Source: Stenotrophomonas sp. Marseille-Q4652 (GTDB lineage: Bacteria; Pseudomonadota; Gammaproteobacteria; Xanthomonadales; Xanthomonadaceae). Taken from it: a stretch of 64,000 nucleotides of DNA. How positions within the stretch are numbered: the first letter of the stretch is position 1; each line of letters opens with the position of its first letter. The notes under the pieces are model-generated. The model had not been told where the DNA came from. It saw nothing but the letters and a program-made list of their open reading frames with translations, and did not search any database. The DNA lies in the NCBI RefSeq assembly GCF_916618915.1, contig NZ_CAKAKE010000001.1, positions 2,711,001 to 2,775,000 on the forward strand. The letters are read 5' to 3'. Below, piece after piece: positions 1 to 8,968 of the stretch. The position numbers and the translations under genes were made by a program.

Positions 1-1
1 C

Positions 2-1204
2 AACGGCTCCGGCTCCAGCCCGCTGTACGACGGGGGTAACCTCGCCCGCCATGGCGACGTGGTGGTCATCACCGTCAACCATCGGCTCAACCTGTTCGGC
101 TACCTCTACCTGGCCCAGCTCGGCGGGCCGGCGTTTGCCGATTCGGGCAACGTCGGCCAGCTGGACCTGGTGCAGGCGCTGCAGTGGGTACGCGAGCACG
201 CGGGCGAGTTCGGCGGCGATGCCGGCAACGTCACCGTGTTCGGGCAGTCCGGCGGCGGCGCCAAGATCGCCACGCTGATGGCGATGCCGGCTGCGCGCGG
301 GCTGTTCCATCGCGCCTGGACCATGAGCGGCCAGCAGGTCACCGCCGCCGGCCCGCGTGCGGCCACCCAGCGCGCGCAGCTGGTGCTGGAGCACTTCGGC
401 GCGCGCGACGCGCAGGCACTGGCCACGATGCCGATGGAAAAACTCCTGGAAGCCACCAGGCTGCGCGATCCCTCGCGCGTGGAGGACACCTCGCTGTACC
501 TGGGCCCGGTGCTGGATGCGCGCGCGCTGCCGGCGCATCCCTTCTGGCCGCAGGCGCCCGTGCAGTCGGCCGGCATCCCGATGGTGATCGGCAATACCCA
601 CGACGAGACCCGCGCCTTCCTCGGCAATGACCCGCGCAACTTCGAGCTGGGCTGGGACGAGCTCCCCGCCAGGCTGGAAACCCAGCAGTACGTGGACCTG
701 TTGCCGTCGGTGGTGATCGACGAGTACCGCCGCCTGTATCCGCAGTACACGCCGTCGGAGGTGTTCTTCGCCGCGACCACCGCCGGGCGCTCGTGGCGCG
801 GCGCGGTGGAGGAACTGGAAGCGCGCGCGCGGCAACCGGCCGGTGCGGCGCCGACCTGGGCCTACCAGCTGGACTGGTACGCACGCGGCGGCGAGGCGGA
901 GAAGCTGCGCGCCTTCCACACCCTGGACATCCCGCTGGTGTTCGACAACCTCGACCTGCCGGAATCACGCACCGGCACCAGTGACGACGCTCGTGCCATG
1001 GCCGCGGCGATGCGCGACGCGCTGCTGGCATTCGCCCGCCACGGCGATCCCAACCACGCCGGCCTGCCGCGCTGGGAACCGTACGACCTGGCGCGACGAC
1101 AGACGATGGTGTTCGACTCGCCCAGCCGGCAGGTCGACGACCCGCGCGGCGGCGAGCGCCGGCTCTACCAGCAGGCACCCTTCATCCAGCGCGGCACGTT
1201 CTGA
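2..1204 (+). CDS. carboxylesterase/lipase family protein, 5' truncated by window edge
   Basis: Type B carboxylesterase of the alpha/beta-hydrolase fold, which would hydrolyse carboxylic esters; the substrate cannot be told from sequence. The open frame runs in from the window start, so the N-terminus (including any signal peptide) is missing; 400 codons are visible. The nucleophile elbow reads FGQSGGGAK. The acidic residue is the Glu of GNTHDETRAF, and the His of GDPNHAGLPRWEPY fits the catalytic His near the C-terminus; all three have the family's order and spacing. The upstream VVVITVNHRLNLFGYL block is the family's classical conserved segment. A 6-bp GC hairpin with a CGAA loop (1229-1244) follows the stop but has no T-run. 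Confidence 0.9.
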   Translation, partial: NGSGSSPLYDGGNLARHGDVVVITVNHRLNLFGYLYLAQLGGPAFADSGNVGQLDLVQALQWVREHAGEFGGDAGNVTVFGQSGGGAKIATLMAMPAARGLFHRAWTMSGQQVTAAGPRAATQRAQLVLEHFGARDAQALATMPMEKLLEATRLRDPSRVEDTSLYLGPVLDARALPAHPFWPQAPVQSAGIPMVIGNTHDETRAFLGNDPRNFELGWDELPARLETQQYVDLLPSVVIDEYRRLYPQYTPSEVFFAATTAGRSWRGAVEELEARARQPAGAAPTWAYQLDWYARGGEAEKLRAFHTLDIPLVFDNLDLPESRTGTSDDARAMAAAMRDALLAFARHGDPNHAGLPRWEPYDLARRQTMVFDSPSRQVDDPRGGERRLYQQAPFIQRGTF

Positions 1205-1317
1205 GCAATGAGGTGATATCCAGTGAAACGGGGGCGAACCCCCGGCAACATGCCGTGATAAGCCGGAATCGGCGCGAGCGTGGCACCGCGGCGAACACTT
1301 GATTAACTGCGCTCCAC

Positions 1318-1330
1318 TAGACTGTCGCCC
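1318..1330 (+). promoter_or_regulatory. candidate leaderless promoter (-10 box) of the cupin gene
   Basis: TAGACT at 1318-1323 ends 7 nt before the ATG at 1331, which would place the transcription start at or next to the start codon. No purine-rich ribosome-binding site lies before the ATG. No good -35 is seen, so this rests on the -10 box and spacing alone. Confidence 0.35.
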
Positions 1331-1924
1331 ATGACAGCCGACTTTCTTCTTCCGCAGTGCCGCGGCGGCACGCGCCTGATCGAACAACTGGACCGCGCCG
1401 TGCAGGCCGGCAATGCCGGAGAGGTAGCCGCAGCCGTGGAGCGCGTGCTGCTCGACGCCATTGCCGATCCGGGCATCGAACTGCCGTCGGTGATCCGCGA
1501 GCCGGTGGAGGGCCATTACGCACGCCGCGAGATCTACCGCAGCGCCGCGCATGGCTACAGCGTGATCGCGATGACCTGGGCCCCGCACCAGGGCACGCCG
1601 CTGCACGACCATGACGGGCTGTGGTGCGTGGATGGCGTGTGGCAGGGCGACCTGCAGGTCACCCAGTACGAGCTGCTGGAAGAGCAGCCGCAGCGCGCGC
1701 GCTTCCGCGTCGTGGGCACGATTCCGGCCGGGCCCGGCAGCGCCGGAAAGCTGGTGCCGCCGCATGAATACCACGTGCTGCAGAACCCCAGCGACGACAC
1801 CGTGGCGGTGTCGGTGCACGTGTACCAGGCGCCGATGGAACACTGCACGGTGTTCCTGCCCGAGGGCGGGGACGGCTGGTTCCGCCGCGAGGAAAAACTG
1901 CTGCTGGTCGACGACGCCTGCTGA
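1331..1924 (+). CDS. cysteine dioxygenase family cupin
   Basis: A 197-residue cupin of the type I cysteine dioxygenase group, non-haem iron enzymes that oxidise the thiol of cysteine or a similar small thiol to a sulfinate. The metal motif is seen in GTPLHDHDGLWC (about residues 94-105), followed by a Gly-rich strand, and a second-motif His in PPHEYHVLQNP near residue 143. Length is normal for bacterial members. The ATG follows a TAGACT box by 7 nt and has no Shine-Dalgarno, so translation may be leaderless. The gene stands alone between the esterase and the convergent folE. The substrate (cysteine or 3-mercaptopropionate) is not decided by what can be seen. Confidence 0.8.
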   Translation: MTADFLLPQCRGGTRLIEQLDRAVQAGNAGEVAAAVERVLLDAIADPGIELPSVIREPVEGHYARREIYRSAAHGYSVIAMTWAPHQGTPLHDHDGLWCVDGVWQGDLQVTQYELLEEQPQRARFRVVGTIPAGPGSAGKLVPPHEYHVLQNPSDDTVAVSVHVYQAPMEHCTVFLPEGGDGWFRREEKLLLVDDAC

Positions 1925-1948
1925 GACAGGCGTCGCCGCAGCGAGGGG

Positions 1949-2545
1949 TCAGCGCTTGCCGCCGACCTCGATGAACTGCAGGAACTCGGCGCGGGTGCGC
2001 GCGTCGTCGCGGAACGTGCCCAGCATCTTCGACGTGACCATCGACACGCCGCGCTTGTGGATGCCGCGCGTGGTCATGCACTCGTGCGCACCTTCCACCA
2101 CGACGCCCACGCCCAGCGGCTGCAGCACGTCCTGGATGCACTGCGCGATCTGCGCAGTCATCTTCTCCTGCACCTGGAAACGGCGCGCATAGGCTTCGAC
2201 CACCCGCGCCAGCTTGGAGATGCCCACCACCTTGCCGGCCGGCAGGTAGCCCACGTGTACGCGGCCGATGATCGGCGCCATGTGGTGTTCGCAGTGGCTT
2301 TCGTACTCGATGTCGCGCAGCACGATCAGTTCGTCGTAGCCGGCCACTTCCTCGAAGGTGCGTTCCATGTAGGCGCGCGGGTCCTCGCGGTAACCACTGA
2401 ACCAGTCGCCATAGGCCTCGGCCACGCGTCGCGGGGTATCCAGCAGGCCTTCGCGCGCGGGGTCTTCGCCGGCCCAGCGCAGCAGGGTGCGCACGGCGTC
2501 CTCGGCCTGGGCCTGGGTGACGGGCGGATTCTTGGGGTCGGCCAT
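1949..2545 (-). CDS. folE: GTP cyclohydrolase I
   Basis: Converts GTP to 7,8-dihydroneopterin triphosphate, the first step of folate and pterin synthesis, as a cytoplasmic decamer. The 198-residue product is of normal length for type I FolE. The zinc and active-site residues are visible in [15 protein letters not shown] and in [13 protein letters not shown]. The start chosen is the ATG giving MADPKNPPV, which leaves a usual-length N-terminus; the frame stays open far upstream only because of high GC. The gene is convergent with the cupin gene and divergent from the DUF885 gene. No second folE copy or pterin operon is visible nearby. Confidence 0.96.
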   Translation of the reverse strand: MADPKNPPVTQAQAEDAVRTLLRWAGEDPAREGLLDTPRRVAEAYGDWFSGYREDPRAYMERTFEEVAGYDELIVLRDIEYESHCEHHMAPIIGRVHVGYLPAGKVVGISKLARVVEAYARRFQVQEKMTAQIAQCIQDVLQPLGVGVVVEGAHECMTTRGIHKRGVSMVTSKMLGTFRDDARTRAEFLQFIEVGGKR

Positions 2546-2686
2546 GGGACGGTGCCTGCAATGCCTGTAATACGGGGGCGACATGCTACCAGCCGGGCCC
2601 TGCCCGAGCATGACCGGCAGCGCTGCCTGCCCGCACGCGGCCCGCAGCAGGCACAATCGCCGCTGGCTCTTCCACTGGACTCCTGC

Positions 2687-4555
2687 ATGCGTCATTACCC
2701 TGCCTGTACCGCCCTTGCACTGGCCCTGGCCCTGTCGCTGGGCGCCTGCTCCCGCGATGCCGCCCAGCCGCAGCCGCAGAACCCGGTCGCCAGCGCCGAG
2801 GCCATCCAGGCCGAAACCGAACGACTCAATGCCTGGTTCGAGACCAAGTACGAGGAGCTGCTGCAGTTCAGCCCGATGGGATTGTCGGTGCTGGGCCGCA
2901 AGGACAAGTACGACCAGGTCGATGACCTGTCCGAGGAAGGCATGCGCAGGCAGCTGGCCTGGCGCGAGGCCACGGTCAAGGAGATGGAGGACCAGTTCGA
3001 CTACACCAGGCTGGATCCGGAGGCGCAGCTGTCCTGGGACCTGTGGAAGAAGCAGTACGAGAACGAGCGCGACGGCCTGGCCTTCCTGCTCAACGACTAC
3101 CCGTTCGACCAGATGAACGGCATGCAGAACTTCGTGCCGACCTTCCTGATCAACTACCACAAGGTCGACGAGGAGCAGGACTACCTCGCCTATATCAGCC
3201 GCATCAACAAGCTCGGCACCGCGTTCGACCAGGCGCTGGATCGCGCGCGCGCCGCGGCCGGAAAGGGCATTCGCCCGCCGCGTTTTGCCTGGCAGGGCGT
3301 CATCGACCAGTCCAGGAAGGTGATCAGCGGCGCGCCGTTCGATGGCGGCGCCGACAGCGCGCTGTGGGCCGACGCCCAGGCCAAGGCCGACAAGCTGGCC
3401 AGCGACGGAAAGATCACTGCCGAGCGCGCGGCCGAGCTCAAGCAGCAGGCGCGTACCGCGCTGGTGGAGCAGTTCAAGCCGGCCTACGAGCGCGTGATCG
3501 CATTCGGCCAGGAACAACTGCCGCTGTCGCTCGAGAACCCTGCCGGTATCGGCACCACCCAGCCCAATGGCGCGGAGTACTACACCCAGCTGCTCCGCAT
3601 GCACACCTCCACTGACATGGATGCCGAGCAGATCCACCAGCTTGGCCTGTCGGAAGTGGCCCGCCTGCGCGGCGAGCTGGAAAAGGTGCAGAAGACCATC
3701 GGCGTGGAAGGCGACCTGCAGGCGTTCTTCAAGCATGTGCAGGACGATCCGGCACAGCGCTTCCCCAACACCGATGCCGGCCGCCAGGCCTACATCGACG
3801 AGGCCAAGGCCAAGATCGAGAACATCCGCCAGCACTTGCCCGAGTACTTCGGCCTGATGCCCAAGGCCGCGCTGGAAGTGCGCCGCGTGGAAGCCTTCCG
3901 CGAGCAGGACGGCGCGGCCCAGCACTACCACCCGGGTACGCCGGATGGTTCGCGTCCGGGCGTGTACTACGCGCACCTGTCGGACATGAACGCGATGCCG
4001 AAGACCGAGCTGGAGGTGATCGCCTACCACGAGGGCCTGCCGGGCCATCACATGCAGATCGCCATCGCCCAGGAACTGACCGGCGTGCCGACCTTCCGCA
4101 CGCAGTCGTTCTCCACCGCCTACATCGAGGGCTGGGGGCTGTACTCGGAGAGCCTGGCCAAGGAAATCCCGGGCACCTACGAGAACCCGTATTCGGAATA
4201 CGGCCGGCTGATGTCGGAGATGTGGCGTGCGATCCGCCTGGTGGTGGACACCGGCATTCATGCCAAGGGCTGGACCGAGCAGCAGGCGTTTGACTACTTC
4301 CGCGCCAACAGCTCGGTGCCCGATGCGGCGATCCGTTCGGAAATCCAGCGTTACCTGATCATGCCCGGCCAGGCCACGGCCTATAAGGTCGGCATGATCC
4401 GCATGCAGGAACTGCGCAGGAAGGCCGAGAAGGAACTGGGCGACAAGTTCGACATCCGCGGTTTCCACGACACCGTGCTCGGCGGCGGCAGCCTGCCGCT
4501 GGACCTGCTGGAGCGCCGCGTCGATCGCTGGATCGCGCAGAAGAAGGCCGCCTGA
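2687..4555 (+). CDS. DUF885 family lipoprotein (predicted metallopeptidase)
   Basis: A 622-residue DUF885 protein. The N-terminus is a lipoprotein signal with the lipobox LSLGAC, cysteine at residue 19, so the protein should be anchored to the outer or inner membrane on the periplasmic side. The conserved motif [12 protein letters not shown] near residue 450 has the HExxxGH form of zinc peptidases, with a Glu-rich downstream helix (IEGWGLYSE). Family members are treated as peptidases but few have been characterised, so substrate is unknown. The ATG was chosen because it opens the signal peptide. A strong terminator follows within 30 bp, so the gene is transcribed alone. Confidence 0.88.
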   Translation: MRHYPACTALALALALSLGACSRDAAQPQPQNPVASAEAIQAETERLNAWFETKYEELLQFSPMGLSVLGRKDKYDQVDDLSEEGMRRQLAWREATVKEMEDQFDYTRLDPEAQLSWDLWKKQYENERDGLAFLLNDYPFDQMNGMQNFVPTFLINYHKVDEEQDYLAYISRINKLGTAFDQALDRARAAAGKGIRPPRFAWQGVIDQSRKVISGAPFDGGADSALWADAQAKADKLASDGKITAERAAELKQQARTALVEQFKPAYERVIAFGQEQLPLSLENPAGIGTTQPNGAEYYTQLLRMHTSTDMDAEQIHQLGLSEVARLRGELEKVQKTIGVEGDLQAFFKHVQDDPAQRFPNTDAGRQAYIDEAKAKIENIRQHLPEYFGLMPKAALEVRRVEAFREQDGAAQHYHPGTPDGSRPGVYYAHLSDMNAMPKTELEVIAYHEGLPGHHMQIAIAQELTGVPTFRTQSFSTAYIEGWGLYSESLAKEIPGTYENPYSEYGRLMSEMWRAIRLVVDTGIHAKGWTEQQAFDYFRANSSVPDAAIRSEIQRYLIMPGQATAYKVGMIRMQELRRKAEKELGDKFDIRGFHDTVLGGGSLPLDLLERRVDRWIAQKKAA

Positions 4556-4580
4556 TCCGGTCGTTCCTTCGCTGACGAAA

Positions 4581-4607
4581 GGGCCGGCATCATGCCGGCC
4601 CTTTTTT
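4581..4607 (+). terminator. Rho-independent terminator after the DUF885 gene
   Basis: Near-perfect palindrome GGGCCGGCAT-C-ATGCCGGCCC followed by six T residues. It lies between convergent genes and has only AAA on the other side, so it acts mainly on the plus strand. Confidence 0.9.
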
Positions 4608-4611
4608 GTTT

Positions 4612-5520
4612 CTATGCCGCCAGCGGCTCGCCGCGGCCGGTGACGCCCAGCCGCTGCAGCAGCCGTCCCAGCGCCTGCGGATCGGTCACCGCATGCACCC
4701 GCGTGCTGCCCAGCGCCTCGTCCAGGTAGCGCGCATTGGCTCCGCCCACCCACACCGGGATCGCCGGATCCAGCGTCGCGTCCAGCCCCTGCAGTTCGGA
4801 CAGCGCCAGTGGCGCCTGCCCGGGGTCGATCGAGCTGACCGCAATGGCCGCCGGCTGCAGCCGCTCGGCCACGCGCACCAGTTCGGCCGCCGGCAGTTCG
4901 CTGCCCAGGTACAGCACCGGCGCCCCGGCCTCGTGTGCATGCAGCGCCGCGCCCAGCAGGCCCAGCTCGTGCGGCTCGCCGGGCAAGGTGGCGAACAGGA
5001 TGCGCGGCCGCCGCTCTCGCGGGTGCTGGTTGAGTACCGACAGCAGGCGCGCGCGCAGCAGGCTGCTGACCAGCCGCTCCTGGGCGATCGCCAGGCGGCC
5101 GTCGGCCCAGCGCAGGCCGACCTCGCGCAGCAGCGGCATCAGTACCCGCTCCAGCAGCACCTGGATCGGGAGCGTGGCGATGGCCAGTGACAACTCGCGA
5201 TCGAACAGGTCCACCCGGTACTCGGCCACCGCATCGAGCATCCGTCCGGGCAGCACTTCCAGCCCGCCGTAACCGGTGCTGCGGCTTTCCTCCAGCAGCG
5301 CGTCCAGCGCGGCATCGTCCAGACCGGCCAGGTCACGGATCGGATGGCCGCGGTCGGTCAGGCGGTGCAGGCGGCTGAGCCGCTCGATCATCGCCGCGTC
5401 GTAGAGGCGGCGTCCGGAGGCATCACGGTGCGGCACCACCGCGCCATGGCGGCGCTCCCAGGCGCGCAGGGTTTCAGGGCTGAGCCCGCTGAGTTCGGAG
5501 GCGGCTTTGACCGGATACAT
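4612..5520 (-). CDS. MerR-family regulator with cobalamin-binding domain (CarH/LitR-like)
   Basis: A 302-residue regulator: an N-terminal MerR winged helix (residues 1-70, [26 protein letters not shown]), a helical middle domain, and a B12-binding-type domain from about 170. The lower-ligand His appears in [10 protein letters not shown] (His184). In light-sensing CarH proteins the helical domain carries W-x9-EH; here it is Trp138, Glu148, Arg149, so the motif His is replaced by Arg. It is divergent from a fasciclin/DUF378 pair, its likely targets. A TGTAC inverted repeat lies 10 nt upstream of the ATG and is a good autoregulatory operator. Whether it binds adenosylcobalamin or senses light cannot be settled here. 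Confidence 0.85.
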   Translation of the reverse strand: MYPVKAASELSGLSPETLRAWERRHGAVVPHRDASGRRLYDAAMIERLSRLHRLTDRGHPIRDLAGLDDAALDALLEESRSTGYGGLEVLPGRMLDAVAEYRVDLFDRELSLAIATLPIQVLLERVLMPLLREVGLRWADGRLAIAQERLVSSLLRARLLSVLNQHPRERRPRILFATLPGEPHELGLLGAALHAHEAGAPVLYLGSELPAAELVRVAERLQPAAIAVSSIDPGQAPLALSELQGLDATLDPAIPVWVGGANARYLDEALGSTRVHAVTDPQALGRLLQRLGVTGRGEPLAA

Positions 5521-5529
5521 GCGCGGGAA

Positions 5530-5546
5530 TGTACAACCTTCGTACA
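5530..5546. promoter_or_regulatory. inverted repeat, probable MerR/CarH-type operator
   Basis: TGTAC-N7-GTACA. On the minus strand this reads as TTGTAC twice at an 11-bp spacing, one helical turn, immediately before the regulator's ATG. The position between the divergent regulator and fasciclin genes fits an operator controlling both. Confidence 0.5.
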
Positions 5547-5617
5547 AGCTCTGGGTCGACGCGTGTGTAACGCTGCGGACGGAAGACTGGCCCCGTACCC
5601 CCCCCCGGAGTTCCGCC

Positions 5618-6145
5618 ATGTCCCGCCTCACCCGCTCTACCCGCACTCTCGTCGCTGCGCTGGCCCTGGGCCTGGCCGCGCCGATGGCCTGGGCCGCCCC
5701 AGCCACCACCACCGCCCCGGCCGCGCGTGCCCAGGCCGACATCGTCGACACCGCCGTGGCGGCCGGCCAGTTCAACACCCTGGCTGCCGCGCTGAAGGCT
5801 GCCGGCCTGGTCGACACCCTGAAGGGTGCCGGCCCGTTCACCGTCTTCGCCCCGACCGACGCCGCCTTCGCCGCGCTGCCGGCCGGCACCGTCGAGAACC
5901 TGCTCAAGCCGGAGAACAAGGCCAAGCTGGCCTCGATCCTGACCTACCACGTGGTCCCGGGCAGCTACCCGGCCGCGCGCGTGACCACGCTGGACAAGGC
6001 CACCACCGTGCAGGGCGGCCAGATCGACATCACCGTCGCTGGCTCTGGCGTCAAGGTCGATGACGCCAATGTCGTCACCGCCGACGTCACCGCCAGCAAC
6101 GGCGTCATCCACGTCATCGACAAGGTCCTGATGCCGGGCGGCTGA
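5618..6145 (+). CDS. secreted fasciclin (FAS1) domain protein
   Basis: A 175-residue exported protein: a Sec signal peptide ending near APMAWA (residues 1-26), then one FAS1 domain. FAS1 hallmarks are visible: [17 protein letters not shown] (H1 box region), ILTYHVVPG and a C-terminal [11 protein letters not shown] strand. Such proteins act in adhesion or the cell envelope; the exact role here is unknown. The ATG gives the complete signal peptide. It is divergent from the MerR/B12 regulator and lies 23 bp upstream of the DUF378 gene, so the two probably form an operon under that regulator. Confidence 0.9.
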   Translation: MSRLTRSTRTLVAALALGLAAPMAWAAPATTTAPAARAQADIVDTAVAAGQFNTLAAALKAAGLVDTLKGAGPFTVFAPTDAAFAALPAGTVENLLKPENKAKLASILTYHVVPGSYPAARVTTLDKATTVQGGQIDITVAGSGVKVDDANVVTADVTASNGVIHVIDKVLMPGG

Positions 6146-6168
6146 GCCCACCTTCCAAGGAGATAGCC

Positions 6169-6396
6169 ATGAAAGCACTCAACATCATCACCCTGGTCCT
6201 CGTGATCATCGGTGGCATCAACTGGGGCCTGGTGGGACTGGCCCAATTCGATCTGGTCGCCGCGATCTTCGGTGGCCAGGATGCGGCGCTGGCCCGCCTG
6301 GTCTACACCCTGGTCGGTGTATCGGCCCTGTGGCAGCTGGTTCCGTTGTTCCGCGCCGGCAACACCGGCGAGGTGCGCGCTCAAGCGCACCGCTGA
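6169..6396 (+). CDS. DUF378 small membrane protein
   Basis: A 75-residue protein with two predicted membrane helices (about residues 5-30 and 45-63) joined by a short loop, matching DUF378, whose signature GGINWGLVGL is clear. Function of the family is unknown. The start is supported by an excellent ribosome-binding site, AAGGAGAT, 5 nt before the ATG. It follows the fasciclin gene closely and is followed by a strong terminator, closing a two-gene operon. Confidence 0.9.
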   Translation: MKALNIITLVLVIIGGINWGLVGLAQFDLVAAIFGGQDAALARLVYTLVGVSALWQLVPLFRAGNTGEVRAQAHR

Positions 6397-6446
6397 AGTG
6401 CTGTAGAACTCCCTGTGTAAGACCCTGTGTGACTGGTTGTGTGCCG

Positions 6447-6473
6447 CCGCCCACCGCAAGGTGGGCGGTTTTT
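6447..6473 (+). terminator. Rho-independent terminator after the DUF378 gene
   Basis: Stem CCGCCCACC / GGTGGGCGG with a GCAA tetraloop, then five T residues. It ends the fasciclin-DUF378 transcription unit. Confidence 0.92.
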
Positions 6474-6488
6474 GCGTGTGTTGCTAGT

Positions 6489-7037
6489 TCAGCGCGCGGG
6501 AGTCGGCGCGTGCAGTGACTTGTCGAACATGCCCGAACGGTCGAAGCAGCACGCCCGCCGCTGGCCCTTGCCCAGCTTGTCGCAGGCCACGCCGATGCGT
6601 TTTGCACGGGTCTCGGCCTTCCTGCCGGAGGTGACCCAGGCGATCCAGTCGCGCCTTGCCACCGCGGTGATGTCGCGCCAGGTCGCCAGCGCTGCGGGAT
6701 GCCCGGCCAGTGCCGTGGCCAGGTCGTCGGGCACTTCCGGTTCCGGCTCGACCGCGGCGCGTGAGACCTGCAGCTGCACCCGGTCGCCCGCGGCGACGCC
6801 CGCTGCCTCGCATAGCGCTTTTTCCACCTTCAACCAGTGCCCGCCTTCGCCATCCGGTTGCAGCGTGGCGAGCAGCGGCTGCCTGGCGAAGCTGCCCTCC
6901 ACGCTGACCATGCTGCGCGTGCCCAACTGCGCGCTGGCATCTGCGGGCACGCGCAGGAACAGCCAGTCCGCATCGGCTGGCTCGGCCGGCCGATGCAGTG
7001 GCGTCTGGAAACGCAGGATGTCGGCGGTCTTGGCCAT
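6489..7037 (-). CDS. YdeI/OmpD-associated (DUF1905-type) protein
   Basis: A 182-residue cytoplasmic protein. The N-terminal half resembles DUF1905 (RFQTPLHRP, then a beta-rich segment ending in KALCEAAGVAAGDRV). The C-terminal part resembles the YdeI/OmdA helical region (WRDITAVARRDWIAWVTSGRK, then KRIGVACDKLGKGQRR). The function of this family is not well defined. The frame was preferred over an overlapping minus-strand frame of similar length because only this one has the family motifs. The chosen ATG gives MAKTADIL; an in-frame ATG six codons upstream is possible. Confidence 0.75.
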   Translation of the reverse strand: MAKTADILRFQTPLHRPAEPADADWLFLRVPADASAQLGTRSMVSVEGSFARQPLLATLQPDGEGGHWLKVEKALCEAAGVAAGDRVQLQVSRAAVEPEPEVPDDLATALAGHPAALATWRDITAVARRDWIAWVTSGRKAETRAKRIGVACDKLGKGQRRACCFDRSGMFDKSLHAPTPAR

Positions 7038-7144
7038 CGCCGCGGACGATAGCACCGGGGCCCGACCACACCTGCAGCGCTGCCGCGCCCGCGTGCAGGC
7101 AAACGACGACGACGCCAGGCCGCCGCCGTCGGGGTGGTGCTGCG

Positions 7145-7903
7145 TCAGATCGCCTGGCCGCCGGACACCTCGATCCGCTGCGCGTTAACCCAGCGGTTGG
7201 CCGGGCCCAGCAGGCTGGCGACCATTGAGCCGATGTCGTCCGGCACGCCGACCCGCCCCAGCGCGGTGATGCTGGCCAGCTGCTGGTTGATCTGCGGGTT
7301 GTCGCGCACCGCGCCGCCGCCGAAGTCGGTTGCGATCGCGCCCGGCGCCACCGTGTTGGCGGTGATGCCGCGGCTGCCCAGTTCCTTGGCCAGGTACACC
7401 GTCAGCACTTCCACCGCGGCCTTGGCGGCGGCGTAGGCAGCGTAACCGGGATAGGCGAAGCGGGTCAGCCCGGTGGAGAAGTTGAGGATGCGGCCACCGT
7501 CGGCCAGCAGCGGCAGCAGCGCCTGGGTCAGGAAGAACACGCCCTTCAGGTGCACGGTGAGCAGGCGGTCGAACTGCGCCTCGGTGGTGTCGGCGAACGG
7601 CGCCACGTCGCCATGGCCGGCGTTGTTGACCAGGTAGTCGAAGCGCTCGCGCTGCCAGGTGTCGGCCAGCGCGGCGCGCACCTGTCCGACGAAGGCCGGG
7701 AAGCCGGCGAGCTCGCCGGTATCGAGCTGCAGCGCCACTGCCTTGCGGCCCAGCGCCTGGATCTGGGCGACCACGGCCTGCGCCTCGGCGGCGTTGCTGC
7801 GGTAGGTCAGCAGCACGTCGCCGCCCCGGCGGGCCACGTGCAGCGCGGTGTTGCGGCCCAGGCCGCGGCTGCCGCCGGTGATGAGGGTGATGGTGGTGGC
7901 CAT
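7145..7903 (-). CDS. SDR-family NAD(P)-dependent oxidoreductase
   Basis: A 252-residue classical short-chain dehydrogenase. The cofactor motif is TGGSRGLGR (residues 8-16), then NNAG near 92. The catalytic Ser is in NFSTG, and the catalytic Tyr and Lys are in YAAYAAAKAAVE. The PG motif lies in VAPGAIATDF. An Arg after the glycine motif suggests NADP(H) preference. The start has a ribosome-binding site, AAGGAG, 8 nt upstream. It is divergent from an AraC-type activator 138 bp away, a common arrangement in which the regulator controls the dehydrogenase. The substrate is unknown. Confidence 0.92.
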   Translation of the reverse strand: MATTITLITGGSRGLGRNTALHVARRGGDVLLTYRSNAAEAQAVVAQIQALGRKAVALQLDTGELAGFPAFVGQVRAALADTWQRERFDYLVNNAGHGDVAPFADTTEAQFDRLLTVHLKGVFFLTQALLPLLADGGRILNFSTGLTRFAYPGYAAYAAAKAAVEVLTVYLAKELGSRGITANTVAPGAIATDFGGGAVRDNPQINQQLASITALGRVGVPDDIGSMVASLLGPANRWVNAQRIEVSGGQAI

Positions 7904-8029
7904 GTCGGGCTCCTTGGGGTGGTGGGAAGGTGGACACAGCGTCCTCCCGCGAGCGCAGCCCGGGTTGCCGGAACCTCGCAAGCTCTTGCCTGATCCTCCA
8001 GACCGCCACCACCGGCCCCGTGCAAGCGC

Positions 8030-8041
8030 TAGGCTGGCCGC
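8030..8041 (+). promoter_or_regulatory. candidate leaderless promoter (-10 box) of the AraC-type gene
   Basis: TAGGCT at 8030-8035 lies 6 nt before the ATG at 8042, with no Shine-Dalgarno between. A -35 match is not evident, so the call rests on the box and its spacing. Confidence 0.3.
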
Positions 8042-8926
8042 ATGAACACCTTGCTCGATGCTGTCCGTCGCCACGCCGATGCCCATTCCAACGGCGACGG
8101 CGTCGTGTCCACGGCCATTCCCGGCCTGCTGATCGTACGTGCCACCGCGCCCAGTGAGCTGATGCACGACGTGCAGCGCCCACTGGCCTGCCTGGTGCTG
8201 CAGGGTGCAAAGCACGTGTCGGTGGGTTCGCGCGCGTTCGACTTTGCCGCCGGCGATTCGCTGCTGGTCAGCGCCGACGTGCCCACGGTCAGCCAGATCA
8301 CCCATGCAAGCATCGCCCAGCCCTATTACTCGCTGGTGCTGGAGCTGGATCCGGCGGTGATCACCGACCTGGTCGCGCAGATGCCGGCGCAGTCGGCCGG
8401 CGACCCCGCTCCGGTGCGGGTGGACCCGACCGAGGAGGAAACCCTGGACGCCGCGCTGCGGTTGATGAAGCTGCTCGAACGTCCCGCCTCGCTACCGGTA
8501 CTGCAGGCGCAGGGGGTGCGCGAGATGCACTACTGGCTGCTGGCCGGCCGCCATGGCGATGCGATCCGCAAGCTCGGCTGGCCCGATGGCCACGTGCAGC
8601 GCGTGGCGCGGGCGGTGAAGCTGCTGCGCCGCCAGTACGCGCAGCCGATCGCGGTGGAAACGCTGGCCGCCGAGGCCGGCATGAGCCCCTCGGCCTTCCA
8701 CCAGCACTTCAAGGCGGTCACTTCGTTGTCGCCGCTGCAGTTCCAGAAACAGCTGCGGCTGATCGAGGCGCGACGGCTGATGCAGTCGCAGGGCAGCAAC
8801 GCCAGCACGGCCGCCTACGCGGTGGGCTACGAGAGCGTGCCGCAGTTCACCCGCGAATACGGACGCCTGTTCGGCCGCCCTCCGGTGGCCGACATGCGCG
8901 CCGCGCTGCAGCGAACAGTGGGCTAA
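8042..8926 (+). CDS. AraC-family transcriptional regulator
   Basis: A 294-residue regulator with an N-terminal AraC_N-type cupin (about residues 20-175; LACLVLQGAKHVSVG is characteristic) and two C-terminal helix-turn-helix motifs (about 195-290: PIAVETLAAEAGMSPSAFHQ, then the second helix pair ending in RLFGRPPVADMRA). This subfamily is commonly found divergent from the oxidoreductases it activates, and here an SDR gene is divergent. The inducer is unknown. The start codon is 6 nt after a TAGGCT box, so the message may be leaderless. Confidence 0.93.
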   Translation: MNTLLDAVRRHADAHSNGDGVVSTAIPGLLIVRATAPSELMHDVQRPLACLVLQGAKHVSVGSRAFDFAAGDSLLVSADVPTVSQITHASIAQPYYSLVLELDPAVITDLVAQMPAQSAGDPAPVRVDPTEEETLDAALRLMKLLERPASLPVLQAQGVREMHYWLLAGRHGDAIRKLGWPDGHVQRVARAVKLLRRQYAQPIAVETLAAEAGMSPSAFHQHFKAVTSLSPLQFQKQLRLIEARRLMQSQGSNASTAAYAVGYESVPQFTREYGRLFGRPPVADMRAALQRTVG

Positions 8927-8968
8927 TTACGCGAGGCAGGGCCATACGAGCCGTCCGGCCCTGTCGCC

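Noticed and set aside
1220..1300. Riboswitch upstream of the cysteine-dioxygenase-like gene
   Set aside because: A 6-bp GC hairpin and some pairing are present, but no match to a known riboswitch core was found by eye, and a -10 box just before the ATG argues against a long leader.
1949..4753. A 934-codon open frame on the minus strand covering folE and the DUF885 gene
   Set aside because: Only the last 198 codons (folE) are real; the rest is antisense to the DUF885 lipoprotein and is open because of GC-rich third positions.
6484..7071. A 195-codon minus-strand frame overlapping the YdeI-family gene
   Set aside because: A different frame of the same strand carries the family motifs; this one is Arg/Gly-rich without similarity.
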